Shown here piece after piece: positions 56,501 through 64,000 of a DNA stretch of 64,000 nucleotides. The notes under the pieces were generated by a model. It searched no databases. It worked only from the letters and a program-made list of their open reading frames with translations, and was not told the DNA's origin. The position numbers and the translations under genes are program-made. Numbering within the stretch: the stretch's first letter is position 1; each line of letters begins with the position of its first letter. Location of the stretch: the NCBI RefSeq assembly GCF_033807575.1, contig NC_084713.1:13491389-13555388 (forward strand). The letters run 5' to 3'. The DNA comes from Cydia pomonella. Taxonomy: Eukaryota > Arthropoda > Insecta > Lepidoptera > Tortricidae.

Positions 56501-57891
56501 CAGTATTGTCGCATTACAGCAGGAAACGTCAAATTTCATTTAAATTTCTCGATAAATTGACATTGACTGCAAGCAGTATTGCATTGCCACAATACTGTAA
56601 TACATGGAAATCGTACCAAAAAAGAGGTGTTGCCTTACATCAAATGAGGTAGTTCTGTTTTTTATATATGTTATTTTGAGATTTTTATATATGAAATAGT
56701 AATGACAAATCCAAGTTTTCGACCTCGAAAGCCCTTCGGATCATTATGTGTATAATATACAGTACAGTGAGGGAACTTGTTATAACTCGCATCTCTTATA
56801 TATCTTTGATGGACCACGCTTGTCCTCTGAATCCACAGCACTTCTTTTGCACCCAGCGTATGTGGTAGCATTTCTTCGTCAACCTGATCAGGCAGCTCGA
56901 AATCGTCATCTGATGGTGGATCATCAATAAATTGTTTTTCAATGTCGGCACACACCTCCGGTCTGGTATATTCTCGCAGGATTGACCATTGCTGTAGTTG
57001 CAAACAGCTGAGCATTTGAGTCCTGCTTCCCTGCAGCCACAACTGCTGGTACAACCTTTTTTGCAGTTACAGTTAGTTAAAAATTTTGCAAACCCTTGAG
57101 AAGCCGTAGAAACTATTTGGCTCACTAAGACTATTAAGATTATTTTGTCAATTAATTGCAAATTTCTACTTCTTGAAAGTGTGCATAGTAACTTTTGCCG
57201 TAACCCTGGTTCTCGGTGGATTTTTTTTTCAAAAACTGAAAAAGTCCTAAAATTGAATGGATTTTCATGTACTTTACAATGATCCCAAGGGCTTTCGAGG
57301 TAGAAAACTTGGATTTATTATTACCATTTCATCACTACCAAAATGTATAAAAAAAAACAGAACTAATAAACTTAAAAACATCGAAATCTCGGGACGTGGC
57401 CCTAGCCAGCCGTTCTATGTTCTATGTTGAATGTAAGAATTTCGCTTCGCTTAGCTCGCTCATTCGATTAACTGGTGTCACGTAAATAAATATGTTGTAT
57501 TTTATTATTTCTTTTAAATCATATTAGTTTTTTTTTCGAGGGAAAGAAATATAAAAATAAGTGCCATTTAAAAAAATCTGTTTGCGTTAAAATTTGATTT
57601 GTATTGAGGGTCCAAGAAAAGATTTTTTTGCGAAACGATGACCACATTGAAAAAATTGGACGCCATTTTGAATTTTGTGCTTAAAATAAAACTAAAATTA
57701 TTATTCGTTCCAGGCAACTTGTGGAGCTCGCCTTCCCAAACGATTCCCAAGGAGTAACCATCAAAGAACTGATATGTGTGCACCTAGGGCTGCTGCCCGC
57801 GACCACGGCAGTGCAGCAGGCGCGCCGGCTGGCGCACACCGTGCACGAACTGTTCACTGACAACCCTGCGACTGCTACAGACTTACTTTAA
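38548..57891 (+). CDS. HPS1: HPS1 homologue (BLOC-3 subunit)
   Basis: HPS1 pairs with HPS4 to form BLOC-3, an exchange factor for Rab32/38-type GTPases in making lysosome-related organelles. Twelve coding exons join in frame: 38548-38643, 42522-42668, 43460-43572, 43722-43931, 44515-44636, 46065-46200, 47096-47219, 47855-48011, 49579-49702, 51689-51800, 52934-53133 and 57714-57891; 572 residues (human about 700). The N-terminus (KATLIFDNVNDLLYSKWDEE) has the longin-like layout of HPS1. Other matches are LSPIITSQ, ELTPPDLILMSMQ, DFLKIKAQRY, EEFPGLIHFVYVDRTAG (the most diagnostic), VHSIVSR...EGYSAA and ELICVHLGLLP. Exons 6, 8, 10 and 11 are strikingly GC-rich. Intron 9 is U12-type. Exons 8, 10 and 11 are each followed by tandem copies of themselves. 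A LINE fills intron 1. Confidence 0.92.
39446..41780 (-). mobile_element. RT/RNase H LINE with 13-bp target duplication
   Basis: A 5'-truncated non-LTR retrotransposon on the minus strand, flanked by a perfect 13-bp direct repeat, CACCGAGGCATGT, at 39433-39445 and 41781-41793. It encodes reverse transcriptase followed by RNase H, placing it in the I/LOA-like group. Coding starts inside the RT domain at the truncated right end (FKSPGTDGIYPALLKWGG) and shifts frame near 41440. Confidence 0.85.
39484..41256 (-). CDS. LINE polyprotein, RT C-terminal half plus RNase H
   Basis: A 590-codon frame that in fact continues upstream without stop to about 41440 (GKSTDSALHAVVSNIENA, FIDIEGAFDKTNF). GCPQGGVLSPLLWN lies at residues 24-37 and the catalytic YADD at 57-60. 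RNase H follows at about 318-440 with FTDGSK, a conserved Glu in FQAECVG, LILSDSKS and IKGHSGSRGNDAADELA. The C-terminal Cys/His cluster is CRACMEEEETTKHILLDC. The upstream RT fingers (41440-41783) are in another frame, so the element is inactive. Confidence 0.8.
   Translation of the reverse strand: MNMLKQRIIRLSENQTHQALVMRGCPQGGVLSPLLWNLVVNELITKLNNKHFMTIGYADDLVILISGLVINTLCDLTQTALKIVEKWCKENDLSVNPKKTDTILFTHKRKLGTYELPTLFGTRLTLSKDVKYLGIILDDRMNWNKHLDNKLNKATVAFWQCRRMVGKRWGLAPHIILWLYKMVIMPMISYGSVVWWPRTQLTTVIDKLNKTQRLACVAATGCMRTTPTAALEIMLGLLPLHIYIQKEAAATALRLKKLNLWTSLSSSHKKIYENMISKLPMLEAPIDKTPKTMIFWKEYAISLTEDPKEGLDQTNLRIFTDGSKTFEGTGCGVFSEDLNIHISKPLGEHNTVFQAECVGIIEACNAITRRQVKHENILILSDSKSVQVLCSDKFNSELILECHRSLTEVSKEGNKVTIQWIKGHSGSRGNDAADELARKGSETPAYGPEPIIPLPISYIHNQLDLHHRQLHNKYWNEMDTCRQTKDFLPELNHKLTKILLKTPRHQLRKIIGLITGHNTLNKHLHNMGKTDSPMCRACMEEEETTKHILLDCKQVEVYRNKYLGTPCTLGEAISNLKTLLGFVEELGWLE
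42149..42360 (-). repeat. Dispersed repeat, reverse copy
   Basis: It starts TTAGGGTTCCGTACCCAAAG and includes GTCCGTCTGTCCGTCC and AGGCTGTATCTCATGAACCG, the complement of the 2412-2740 repeat. The diagnostic head is replaced or lost at the right end. Confidence 0.7.
42894..43113 (-). repeat. SINE-like repeat in HPS1 intron 2
   Basis: A reverse copy of the family at 30133: ACACAGATCGATCTAGCCCC tail side, then ATTTGAACCTGGGACCTCC (B-box complement) and TCGTAGGCAGGGTCACTATC. Confidence 0.7.
44040..44155 (-). repeat. tRNA-like SINE fragment in HPS1 intron 4
   Basis: On the minus strand CGTGGGCTCGAAACCCTGC resembles a degenerate B box, followed by sequence containing CATCGTGAGGGAACTAAGAC. This ordering is common in insect SINEs. 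Low detail. Confidence 0.4.
44768..44876. mobile_element. Small inverted-repeat element
   Basis: CCTCCTAAGACC at the left and CTTAGGAGGTTAAA at the right are inverted. A related start, TTTAACCTCCTGAGACCC, occurs at 61216. Confidence 0.5.
45081..45210. mobile_element. GGGCCTACCGC-type MITE, copy 3 (inverted)
   Basis: The reverse complement matches 34227-34350: it ends TTTTTGCGGTAGGCCCCC, with CAATTTGCGAATTTCGG and TCGTCAATTGCGGGCATT inside. Confidence 0.75.
45405..46030 (+). repeat. Dispersed repeat ending just before HPS1 exon 6
   Basis: Head AACCGGCCAAGAGCATGTCG, then AGGGTTCCGTAG; tail GACAGACAGACGGACATGGC and GGGTTCCTAGTTGACTGTGG. It is a diverged subfamily of the 2412-2740 repeat. The end lies about 35 bases from the exon 6 acceptor at 46064. 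Confidence 0.75.
46472..46591. mobile_element. Inverted-repeat MITE in HPS1 intron 6
   Basis: GTTGCTATCTCTATTGCCC at the left and AATAGAGATAGCAAC at the right are inverted; the inner ATATTGCTGTC and GACAGCAATAT are mirrored too. A related unit lies at 60590-60675. Confidence 0.75.
46758..47033. mobile_element. hAT-type MITE with 8-bp target duplication
   Basis: It begins CAGGTGTCTCCAAACTTTTT and ends GGGGTTTGGAGATCCCTG, with perfect flanking repeats GTCTAATA (46750-46757, 47034-47041). The interior has GGGCC-rich blocks. It sits 54 bases upstream of the HPS1 exon 7 acceptor. Confidence 0.9.
47408..47467. mobile_element. Short hairpin in HPS1 intron 7
   Basis: GTCTATTTGCCTCTCT and AGAGAGGCAAATAGAC are perfect inverted repeats around a 24-base loop. 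Confidence 0.7.
47884..48840 (+). repeat. HPS1 array 1: tandem copies of exon 8 and its donor
   Basis: After the real exon 8 (47855-48011), segments carrying most of the exon, the GTCATAG|GTAAAA/T donor and about 85 bases of intron repeat with a period near 170 (CTGGAACTGC-type starts at 47921, 48104, 48275, 48445, 48615 and 48784). The last copy is truncated. Copies differ at several positions (ACCACGGCCACGG versus GCCACGGTCACGA), so this array is older than array 3. No new acceptor with a pyrimidine tract accompanies the copies. A stray fragment lies at 49333-49412. Confidence 0.9.
49333..49412 (+). repeat. Stray HPS1 exon 8 fragment
   Basis: GGCTGGAACTGCGCAAGTCT, GACCACGGCCACGG and ATGCACACCGCA match exon 8, but with an internal deletion and no GTAA donor. 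It lies 500 bases beyond array 1 in intron 8. Confidence 0.8.
49703..51688 (+). other. HPS1 intron 9, U12-type with AT-AA ends
   Basis: The intron starts ATATCCTTTT, the perfect U12-class donor. Near its end is TTCCCTAAC (51671-51679), a near-perfect U12 branch site, 10 bases before the inferred junction. Joining GGATC (49698-49702) to G-TAT at 51689 restores the HPS1 frame (FSMGS|YVEEFPG) and the human spacing. The intron then ends in AA; the nearby AC at 51685-51686 would shift the frame. The intron also contains two copies of a palindromic repeat. Confidence 0.75.
50319..50932. repeat. Pair of palindromic repeats in HPS1 intron 9
   Basis: Segments 50321-50400 and 50855-50930 are nearly identical in direct orientation: GGCATCAAAATACACGAGTG, AAGAAACGAACGAAGTGAG and GATCACACGAGTGTTTTAA. 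Each is itself a palindrome (AAGAAAC against GTTTCTT; ACACGAGTGT against ACACTCGTGT). Confidence 0.8.
51655..52597 (+). repeat. HPS1 array 2: tandem copies of exon 10 and its donor
   Basis: The real exon 10 (51689-51800) is followed by four further exon copies with period exactly 176 (donors GTGAGT at 51801, 51977, 52153, 52329 and 52505) and a sixth copy cut off after GGGCTCAT at about 52597. All copies keep the coding frame and donor. Copies 2-5 have TTCCCTGAT and GCTGCATCG in place of TTCCCTAAC and GCTGCACAAG, so they lack the inferred acceptor. Copy-to-copy identity is very high. Confidence 0.92.
53018..55976 (+). repeat. HPS1 array 3: 23 copies of a 129-bp exon 11-donor unit
   Basis: The 3' part of exon 11 (from TGCGCGGTGCTG to TTCTACAG) plus its donor GTAGGG and a linker TACCACC repeats 22 more times after the real exon, period exactly 129 (CAGGTAGG from 53131 to 55969). 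The copies look identical apart from one C-to-T change near 55114. The unit is extremely GC-rich. Because 129 is divisible by three, long open frames appear on both strands; in the true HPS1 frame every unit ends in TAG straight after the exon. Confidence 0.95.
56649..57366 (-). mobile_element. TIR element with Cys-rich coding remnant (HPS1 intron 11)
   Basis: Arms of about 100 bp are inverted: AAATCCAAGTTTTCGACCTC near 56707 against the complement near 57315, with GTTCTGTTTTTT tips next to TA on both sides. Between them the minus strand encodes NCNCKKGCTSSCGCREAGL followed by KCSAVC and GQSCENIP (57080-56960). This regular Cys pattern is typical of the C-termini of some transposon proteins. 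A downstream frame continues with acidic sequence. It is a non-functional remnant. Confidence 0.7.
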
Positions 57892-58956
57892 AGAAGGCCG
57901 GTAAAAACTAGACGTAAATGGCGCTCTTGACGTTTCTATGTACAGTAGAACCCCCCGTAACACGATCACATAACACGTCAAAAATCCTCAAAACAGCCTC
58001 GCGTAATTAATGGACGCCCCCCCCCCCCCCAACTTGTTTTCACAAAATGTATAACGGTAATCTTTCCCGCTGATGGAACTCTTTTGACGGGATACATTTG
58101 ATTTTAAAATCTTGTAATGCGGTCAAAGCCAATGTAGATGGCGCCGCGCTCTATAATCTCAATCTCTCTGTAATATTATTATTTTTATTGTATCTCTGGC
58201 CATAGTACAATTTTTGTATGGTATTCGACAATGCCATAGACAATCAAATTGGCAGTTGCCCCATTGTTAGATCAAAACCCATAAATGGGTATGTAGGCGT
58301 TGATTTGTTCATAAGGTTTGAACGGTATCAAAAAGAGATTAAGTTCAAAATAAGGTACAAAATATATTCTCCTTGCCCAATTAAGATACATTAGATAAAT
58401 GGGCGCATTCATAGATTTCTAAATTTTTGGTCTCATTGCGTTGAAATCTGAGGGTCTTTTTAGTTGCCATTTTACTTGGGTAACCCAGCCTGTTAACGCT
58501 TGACTGAAGCTGAGACAAGTCATAGGGCTTTCACCAGCGAGTGCGAGTTCCCGAGCTTCAATAAGAAAAGTAGATTCACCGTGTCAAATGCGTCTTTTAC
58601 CATCCTGAGGAGCCATTGTGATAATCAGGAATGTATAATTTCCATAATAAAACATTGAGGCTAAACGTGCCAAAGTTTATTACAGTACTGTCTCCAATTT
58701 TAAACTCTGTTTGGAATATTTTTTCCCGAATATATTTCTATAGTAACTGTACTTATGTTACTATAAGTATTGTGACTGCTTGTAGGTATTACATAGGTAA
58801 CCTAATATATTAATTATGGTATTGAATGTATATTTTCATGTTTCTGTTGTGTAGTTTTTCTTATGCAAATGTTATTTTGATGACCGTAGTAAATAAGAAT
58901 TTGTTAATTTATACAATTAAGTACCTGTATAGCGTATAGCGAGAGAAACACATTTA

Positions 58957-59232
58957 TACAGAGTGATTTCGTTCTTTGACCATACTTTGAAGGGTGAATA
59001 AGTAGGTCATACCGAACAACTTACAGTAATCCAGGATTACTGGGCCAGTCCCGAAAACGCATAAAAATGGAACTTCTGTCTCATACATTTCAGTGAATAA
59101 TATGCCAATGTTTTATATCGAACATCAAGATTATTTTTCCTCAATTTCGGGTTGGCCCCATAGTAAGGTTGTTCAGTATAACCTAAATATCCCCCCTCAG
59201 AGTGTGGTTAGGTATAACTAAATCACCCTGTA
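58957..59232. mobile_element. Inverted-repeat MITE
   Basis: TACAGAGTGATTTCGTT at the left and AACTAAATCACCCTGTA at the right are inverted tips; the inner CCGAACAACTTAC and AAGGTTGTTCAG also mirror. Confidence 0.65.
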
Positions 59233-60418
59233 TGAGGTTTGGTCTTACGGTCGATATTAGCTTTGTGTAACATTCCTGTGCCATTCCTTGCCAATGTTTT
59301 TTTAGTTTTTATACTTTATTTAAAACTATAATTAAATAAACCAAATTCGTATTAATTTCTTGTTTCATTATAATTGAGCGAAGAGAAAATTAACAATAGT
59401 TGAAATAAAACATAAGTTTAGAGTTTTATAAACAAATAATTACAAAAATATCTTGTACATGTTTACCTATATGTCGAGAATTAAATACTAGTGGTATAAT
59501 AGCTAATGGTAATCAAATTAAGTAAACAAACTTAAACTGAAATATGAATAATCTTGTATTCTTAATAGGTATATGAATAGCATTGTGATATATTGAAAAT
59601 ACGTTCTCAACACGTGGTATCAGTATGGTATAGGCTAAACTGACAGGTCCACAATCATAAAATAAGTTTCCCTTAGTAAATTGCTTTTTAAGATCACAAA
59701 GTCCCCAATATATTTAAGTAAACATGTCAAAGCGGACCCCAGGCTCCCTTGAGCCGTGGCAATATGCCGGGACAACGCTAGGAAAAAAAATTAATAATAG
59801 ACGTAAGTTAAATAAGAATTTGCAAATCGTGGTGATGGATGAGTGATGATATTTTGCAAACTGGCCTGACTGAATATACTTCAAAGAAGAAAGTCTTATA
59901 ATTACTTAGTGAGTATGAGTTTGCGAGCGCATTAAATGTTAAAGCAGATATATTTTAACGGCCATAACAGCAATAATTAAGATATGTACACGAAATATAT
60001 AAAAACGATCATTAGATTCATTAAGTAACAACTTTCAACATCAATGTAACATACAAAATAATGGGATTTGTATTTACGAACAGAATTAACGAATCTTGAA
60101 ACAATGGAACAAGTAATATTTCAAATAACTAAGAGAACTTAATGAAGATAGTTCATTTACACTGGTGTTTGGTGTCCCAACAACTGACATTAAGAGATAA
60201 TTGATAATTTGAGTGTTATATTTCTACATTTTCTCACAGGTATCTTCAATTAACAGAACCTGCTGCAGAAAATGCTTAAGCATCAATGAAATTTAAAAAA
60301 TTTGGTGCCTTCTAAAGTATGGATGCAAAGCACAAAGAATTTTGTTTGTTAAATAAATTTTTAACAAGCAGAAATATCTGCGAATGATGCTAATAAATTT
60401 AAATGCCTATGGATGAGG

Positions 60419-60492
60419 TCTTGGTAGCTCAGATGGCAGAGCGCTGGAGTATCGATCCAGTGGCCGTGAGGTCCAGTCTCACCCAAGATAGT
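60419..60492 (+). repeat. tRNA-like sequence, probably SINE or pseudo-tRNA
   Basis: It folds like a tRNA: acceptor TCTTGG with CCAAGA, D arm AGCTCAGATGGCAGAGC, anticodon stem CTGGA/TCCAG with loop GTATCGA, and T stem GTGAG/CTCAC. The loop would give anticodon ATC, which is not a normal Asp tRNA, and the T loop GTCCAGT lacks the TTC consensus. Pol III boxes are thus only partly kept; I call it a tRNA-derived repeat, not a gene. Confidence 0.5.
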
Positions 60493-60589
60493 AATTTTTC
60501 CACTTTTAAATTTATTCTAAGCTTAATTTTGTTTGTTGACCCATTATTTCCTAAATCTTTTTCACTCGCGATACGTGCATCATTATATT

Positions 60590-60675
60590 GCTGTCCGGTT
60601 GATGATGCCGGTGGGCAATGCCATTGCGAGCAGGACAGCAATGTAATTGTGGGCATGCAATAGAGATTGCATGAA
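60590..60675. mobile_element. Small MITE related to 46472-46591
   Basis: ATATTGCTGTCC and GGACAGCAATGTAATTG are mirrored, and AATAGAGATTGCATG resembles the tip of the other copy. Confidence 0.55.
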
Positions 60676-60914
60676 ATTTATTGTCTCTATGACTCTATGA
60701 CCAACCAAACGCAGGGAAAGCTACCTACAGTCCATCGCAATGCACCAAGCAAGGGGTAAAGGAAAGAAACAGGGTTCCAACAGTTCTTCAGACCATGTGA
60801 GCAGAATGTATAAATAAAAAATGTAACAAACTGAATGTCAGTTTTTGGTCCACCTATGATAGTGTTTGATTAGAGTAGGGAAACTTAACACTATCGAATA
60901 AGTTAAGGCACTGG

Positions 60915-62549
60915 TCAGTACTCTGGGGAACTGTCACCTAAATGTTTCACATCATCATTGATGATGATCGTCTGCTTGTTGTTTACTCTGTTGTCATCCA
61001 CATCAAAACTTATGAGGTCGTCAATGTGGTTGTTTGGTTTCTGAAAGCAAAATACATTATTAAACTAAAATTTTAACAATTATTGATTTGGATTGATGGA
61101 TAGAACCAAAGAAAGGAAAAAAATGGTTGCTAGGCAATTATTATTTAGCAAGACTTAGCCTTTAAACTAATGGGGATTAAATTTCCTTATAATTTCCTAC
61201 AAAATAACAAATGATTTAACCTCCTGAGACCCAGACACAGTTATTTTGTTGTTGAATTTGGAACTTTTTGTTGATAAATGAAAGTTCAGAATAAATAGTG
61301 GAATATGTACAAAAATTAAATAAAATTCAAGGTTAACAAAGGCATTTTAAATAAAAAATGGACTTGGCTCTAGCAAGTAAATATTTGAATCATACTTACA
61401 CTGGTCGATGGTTGTGTACTTGTCTTCACAGCAGCTGCGTAATTTAACTTGGGCTGTTTCACTGAACTTGATATTAGTAAAGGGCTGGTACTTCTTTCAG
61501 CCTCATTCCTAGATGGAGGTGGGTTGTCACGCTCAATAAGGTTGTTACTATGGAGCAGAATATTTGGGACACTCAAAATGTCCACTCGTGAAGGTGTAGC
61601 CAGTGCTTGCACACATGCTTCAGCCATCTCCACTTCTCTGTTCATGAACTTCTCCTCTAAACTTTTATTATAGCTCGCTTGCAGGTCTTCACATTGCTTG
61701 TCAGACAGAATAGCATTCATTTGTTTGATTTCAGCTTCTAGCTCTCTGATTGTGCTTTCATTCTTAGCTGCTATTCGAGCTTCCTTAAGAAGCCGGACAT
61801 CGACTGCCTCCTGTATCCTCAGAATTGCTTCTGTTGTGTTATTACTCTGCACATTGCTGTCCTTTACAATTTTATTGAAAATGCTATGCGGTGACAACCT
61901 GTGGGGCTTCTTGTAGCCCGTCAACTTCTCCCCCAGATTTGCTGTCACATCCTCAATGTATTCATAAATGTCAAAGCAATTGATTTTACCAAATCTGTAG
62001 GTAAATGTGTGTGTAGATGCGGAAGATGAAGTTTTGCTCGATAATATGCAGGTAGCAAAGTTTTTTCTTCCATGGTGCTTTTCAAAATACTTTTGCAGTC
62101 CTTTGGATATTAGTCTATCTCTAAACGTAGGTTTTACCGAACTATTTTTTCGGTATTTGTACCAACCAACAATCTCATTTGCGGTATTTGAAAGTAAATT
62201 TGATAGTACATCCTCCTTTATTCTACCGGTTGGTAGGTAAAACAAGGACACCGAGGGTAAAGGCAGGACAGTTCTTATGACTATTTGAGTGTCCAACCGG
62301 GCGTTATCGCTTTGTGAGTCAGATATGTGATTAGTTATTTCAGAAGTCACGTCCCCAATCAGAAATCCCTCCTGCAAACAAAATATGCACAAGGTAAAAA
62401 AAAATTCTAAATGAAACGTATAATTTGACTTTAGTATACTTTCAAAAAGCTGTAATTAAAGTTACCTGGCAATTTACTGAATTTACACATTCGTATAATA
62501 AAAAGGATAATGCAGTGCCGCTCAGTGACACTTTTTCAGTATATGCCAT
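60915..62549 (-). CDS. BRISC complex subunit Abraxas-type (FAM175)
   Basis: Abraxas-family proteins carry an inactive MPN domain that pairs with the K63-deubiquitinase BRCC36. Three exons on the minus strand: 62466-62549, 61400-62371 and 60915-61040, all phase 0, 393 residues. It begins MAYTEKVSLSGTALSFLLYE. Then EGFLIGDVTSEITNHISDSQ is the diagnostic MPN segment, followed by EIVGWYKYRKNSSVKPTFRD, also typical. A charged coiled coil lies at about residues 200-265 (RIQEAVDVRLLKEARIAAKN, RELEAEIKQMN). The C-terminal 80 residues are low-complexity and acidic, ending GDSSPEY. The main exon is left at a strong GTAAGT donor; reading through would add only eight residues before a stop. Whether it is Abraxas 1 or 2 is not decided; insects may have a single gene. 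Confidence 0.88.
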
Positions 62550-63528
62550 GTTGAGCAATAACTCATTAATTATATGGCAATTTAGCAGGTACACTTCTAT
62601 GCAACTGATGTTGAAGAAATGAGTTATTTATGTATTTGTTGATTTATTTTTCTACTTTATTAAAAATGACGCGAAAAGTGAAATATCACAAAATGTGACG
62701 TTTCTGGTTGACAATTAGACATTTCACTTTTTTAAACATTGCACCACAGACTGTACAGCCCGAAAAATGTTAAGGTTGCTACAAACGTTACGACAAGAGA
62801 CATTACCATGCAGTTTGAGATAATTACCGGCTAATGGCTTCTATAAATGTCACTGATAATCGCATGCGATTTGATCGATTGAATTCGTTGCTTCTACTTA
62901 ACATTTTCGTTGACTGTCAGAGTTTGACAGAAGTTGGTCCGCCATACGTCCATTAAGGACGCAGCTATAAGTGAGAGCGAGAAAGAGATATGCTGACCGG
63001 ACTAAGGCCGCGGTCTGTTACGCCAGTCCGTTGTAGCTTTTATGTTATACGCAATCTGTGGTCGCACTCTGATGTGTCTTTGACAGTCGCCGACTCGCCG
63101 TTTTTCAGCCTGTCACTTTTGTCAGTTTTAATGCAGTACAGTAGAATATTACTGAAACTGAAGAGATTGCGTATGTACTTAAATTGTTATTCAAGTTAAA
63201 TATAATACTAGTTTTATTGAAATAATTTAGACAGTGTTGATTTTTATACATATGAAAAAAGGTTTTAAATAGGTAAGTCATCTTGCTTGTATTTGTCAGT
63301 GCGTCAGCTTCGAAAAGCTAAAATTAGTATTTATTTTTGAACGACATTGCATAAACTTACACAGATTACTATCTAGTAATATCTGGTTAAACTATATGTG
63401 TACAGAAGTAAGATAATAACAGGCAACGTATTATCTAGCTGATTATTTTGTAAACAAATAAGTACCTAATTCTGGCGGCGCTCATATTCATATGTCTGTT
63501 TTTTTAAAGGTACATAGCGCTAAACTGT
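62550..63528. other. Divergent intergenic region
   Basis: It lies between the Abraxas start and the next plus-strand gene. A segment at about 62935-63005 resembles parts of 34158-34220, so it is probably a MITE remnant. No promoter element is asserted. Confidence 0.5.
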
Positions 63529-63716
63529 ATGTTTAGACTTACGAAAATTGTGGTTCTGCCAAAGATATACCTAAAAAAATTTTACTCGCATTATACTCTG
63601 AAGTATAAGTTTCCCCTTAACCGGCTTTCAACAATGGATGAATGTAAAACTAAGGAATGCTTGACCACTCCAGACAAGCACATGTCGAAAAAGTACTACC
63701 GACGTGCAGAACACAG
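63529..63716 (+). CDS. First exon of an unrecognised gene
   Basis: A 62-codon open frame starting MFRLTKIVVLPKIYLKKFYS and ending KYYRRAEHR at a good donor (CACAG|GTATGT, 63717). The first 34 residues are basic, lack acidic residues and look like a mitochondrial presequence. A second ATG (MDECKTKECLTTPD) follows at 63634, so dual cytosolic and mitochondrial forms are conceivable. The rest of the gene should lie to the right of the window or in the last 280 bases, where I see no matching acceptor exon. I do not recognise the family. Confidence 0.5.
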
Positions 63717-63871
63717 GTATGTTTTTATAATTTATTACATAATTTACAACTTTGAATTGCATAGTCAGCTGCAAACCAAATTGACCATAGAATTATTTCC
63801 GCATCTATACAGCACAATAGATTTTGAGTCTAACTTTTTCAATTAGTGGTTATGCTACTTGGTTTTTTATT

Positions 63872-64000
63872 TATTTATTTATTTAACCTTTATTGCACAA
63901 TACAAAAAAGTACAAATGGCGGACTTACTGCCTTAAGGCATTCTCTACCAGTCAACCATTGGGCCAAACAGAAACTTACAATTGGTGCGGAAAAGAAAAT
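63872..64000. repeat. LINE 3'-end-like fragment, runs off the window
   Basis: It contains TTTATTGCACAATAC, GTACAAATGGCGGACTTACT, GGCATTCTCTACCAGTCAAC and CATTGGGCCAAACAG, matching 5276-5400. It lies in the presumed first intron of the preceding gene. Confidence 0.7.

Larger units (their letters stand above)
57892..60914. other. Intergenic between HPS1 and Abraxas 3' ends
   Basis: The two genes are convergent here. Contents are a poly-C run (58017-58030), an inverted-repeat element (58957-59232), a tRNA-like segment (60419-60492) and a small MITE (60590-60675). No gene is seen in the remainder. Confidence 0.6.

Noticed and set aside
60419..60492. A functional tRNA gene
   Set aside because: The cloverleaf is plausible, but the anticodon would be ATC and the T loop lacks the conserved TTC, and flanks look like a dispersed repeat.
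61370..61399. Read-through C-terminus of the Abraxas homologue ending in MIQIFTC
   Set aside because: A strong GTAAGT donor precedes it, and a matching phase-0 exon (60915-61040) with an acidic tail gives a better model.

Overview
The window is AT-rich and dense in introns and transposons. It looks like the nuclear genome of an insect, almost certainly a moth or butterfly: it carries two Dong/R4-type LINE copies sitting in TTA repeats, tRNA-derived SINE-like repeats, many short hAT-type elements with 8-bp target duplications, and insect-like orthologues of conserved genes split by short consensus introns. No bacterial operon, CRISPR array or phage is present.

Layout: (1) 120-8192, the last three coding exons of a hexokinase (+). 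(2) 8193-24750, a gene-poor block of nested mobile elements: two Dong-like LINEs in tandem, a 2-kb foldback element with other elements inside it, and a decayed RTE-type LINE. (3) 24751-26840, a complete Rab4 (-, 4 exons). (4) 28264-30567, a complete mitochondrial dihydroorotate dehydrogenase (+, 5 exons). (5) 32143-33635 and 36834-38033, two intact copies of a DMAC2L/ATP synthase factor B gene (-). The second copy lies beside a broken copy of the last DHODH exon, so this is a segmental tandem duplication. (6) 38548-57891, a complete HPS1 homologue (+, 12 coding exons, 572 codons plus stop), swollen by a LINE in intron 1 and by three separate intragenic tandem arrays. (7) 60915-62549, a BRISC subunit of the Abraxas/FAM175 family (-, 3 exons). 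(8) 63529-63716, the first exon of an unrecognised gene (+).

The most unusual part is HPS1. Three of its exons (8, 10 and 11) have been amplified in place, about 6, 5 and 23 times. In each case the repeat unit carries the end of the exon together with its 5' splice site. Intron 9 has textbook U12-type signals (ATATCCTTTT donor, TTCCCTAAC branch site), but reading frame and homology force an AT-AA pair of ends. The 1,000-residue open frames on both strands across the 129-bp array are artefacts of a unit length divisible by three.

The genes do not form a single pathway. DHODH (pyrimidine synthesis, inner mitochondrial membrane) and DMAC2L (respiratory/ATP synthase assembly) are convergent mitochondrial neighbours. 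Rab4 and HPS1 (BLOC-3) both act in endosome/lysosome-related organelle traffic, but nothing in the sequence suggests co-regulation. All gene models are built from reading frame, splice consensus and remembered family sequence; no search or transcript data were available.
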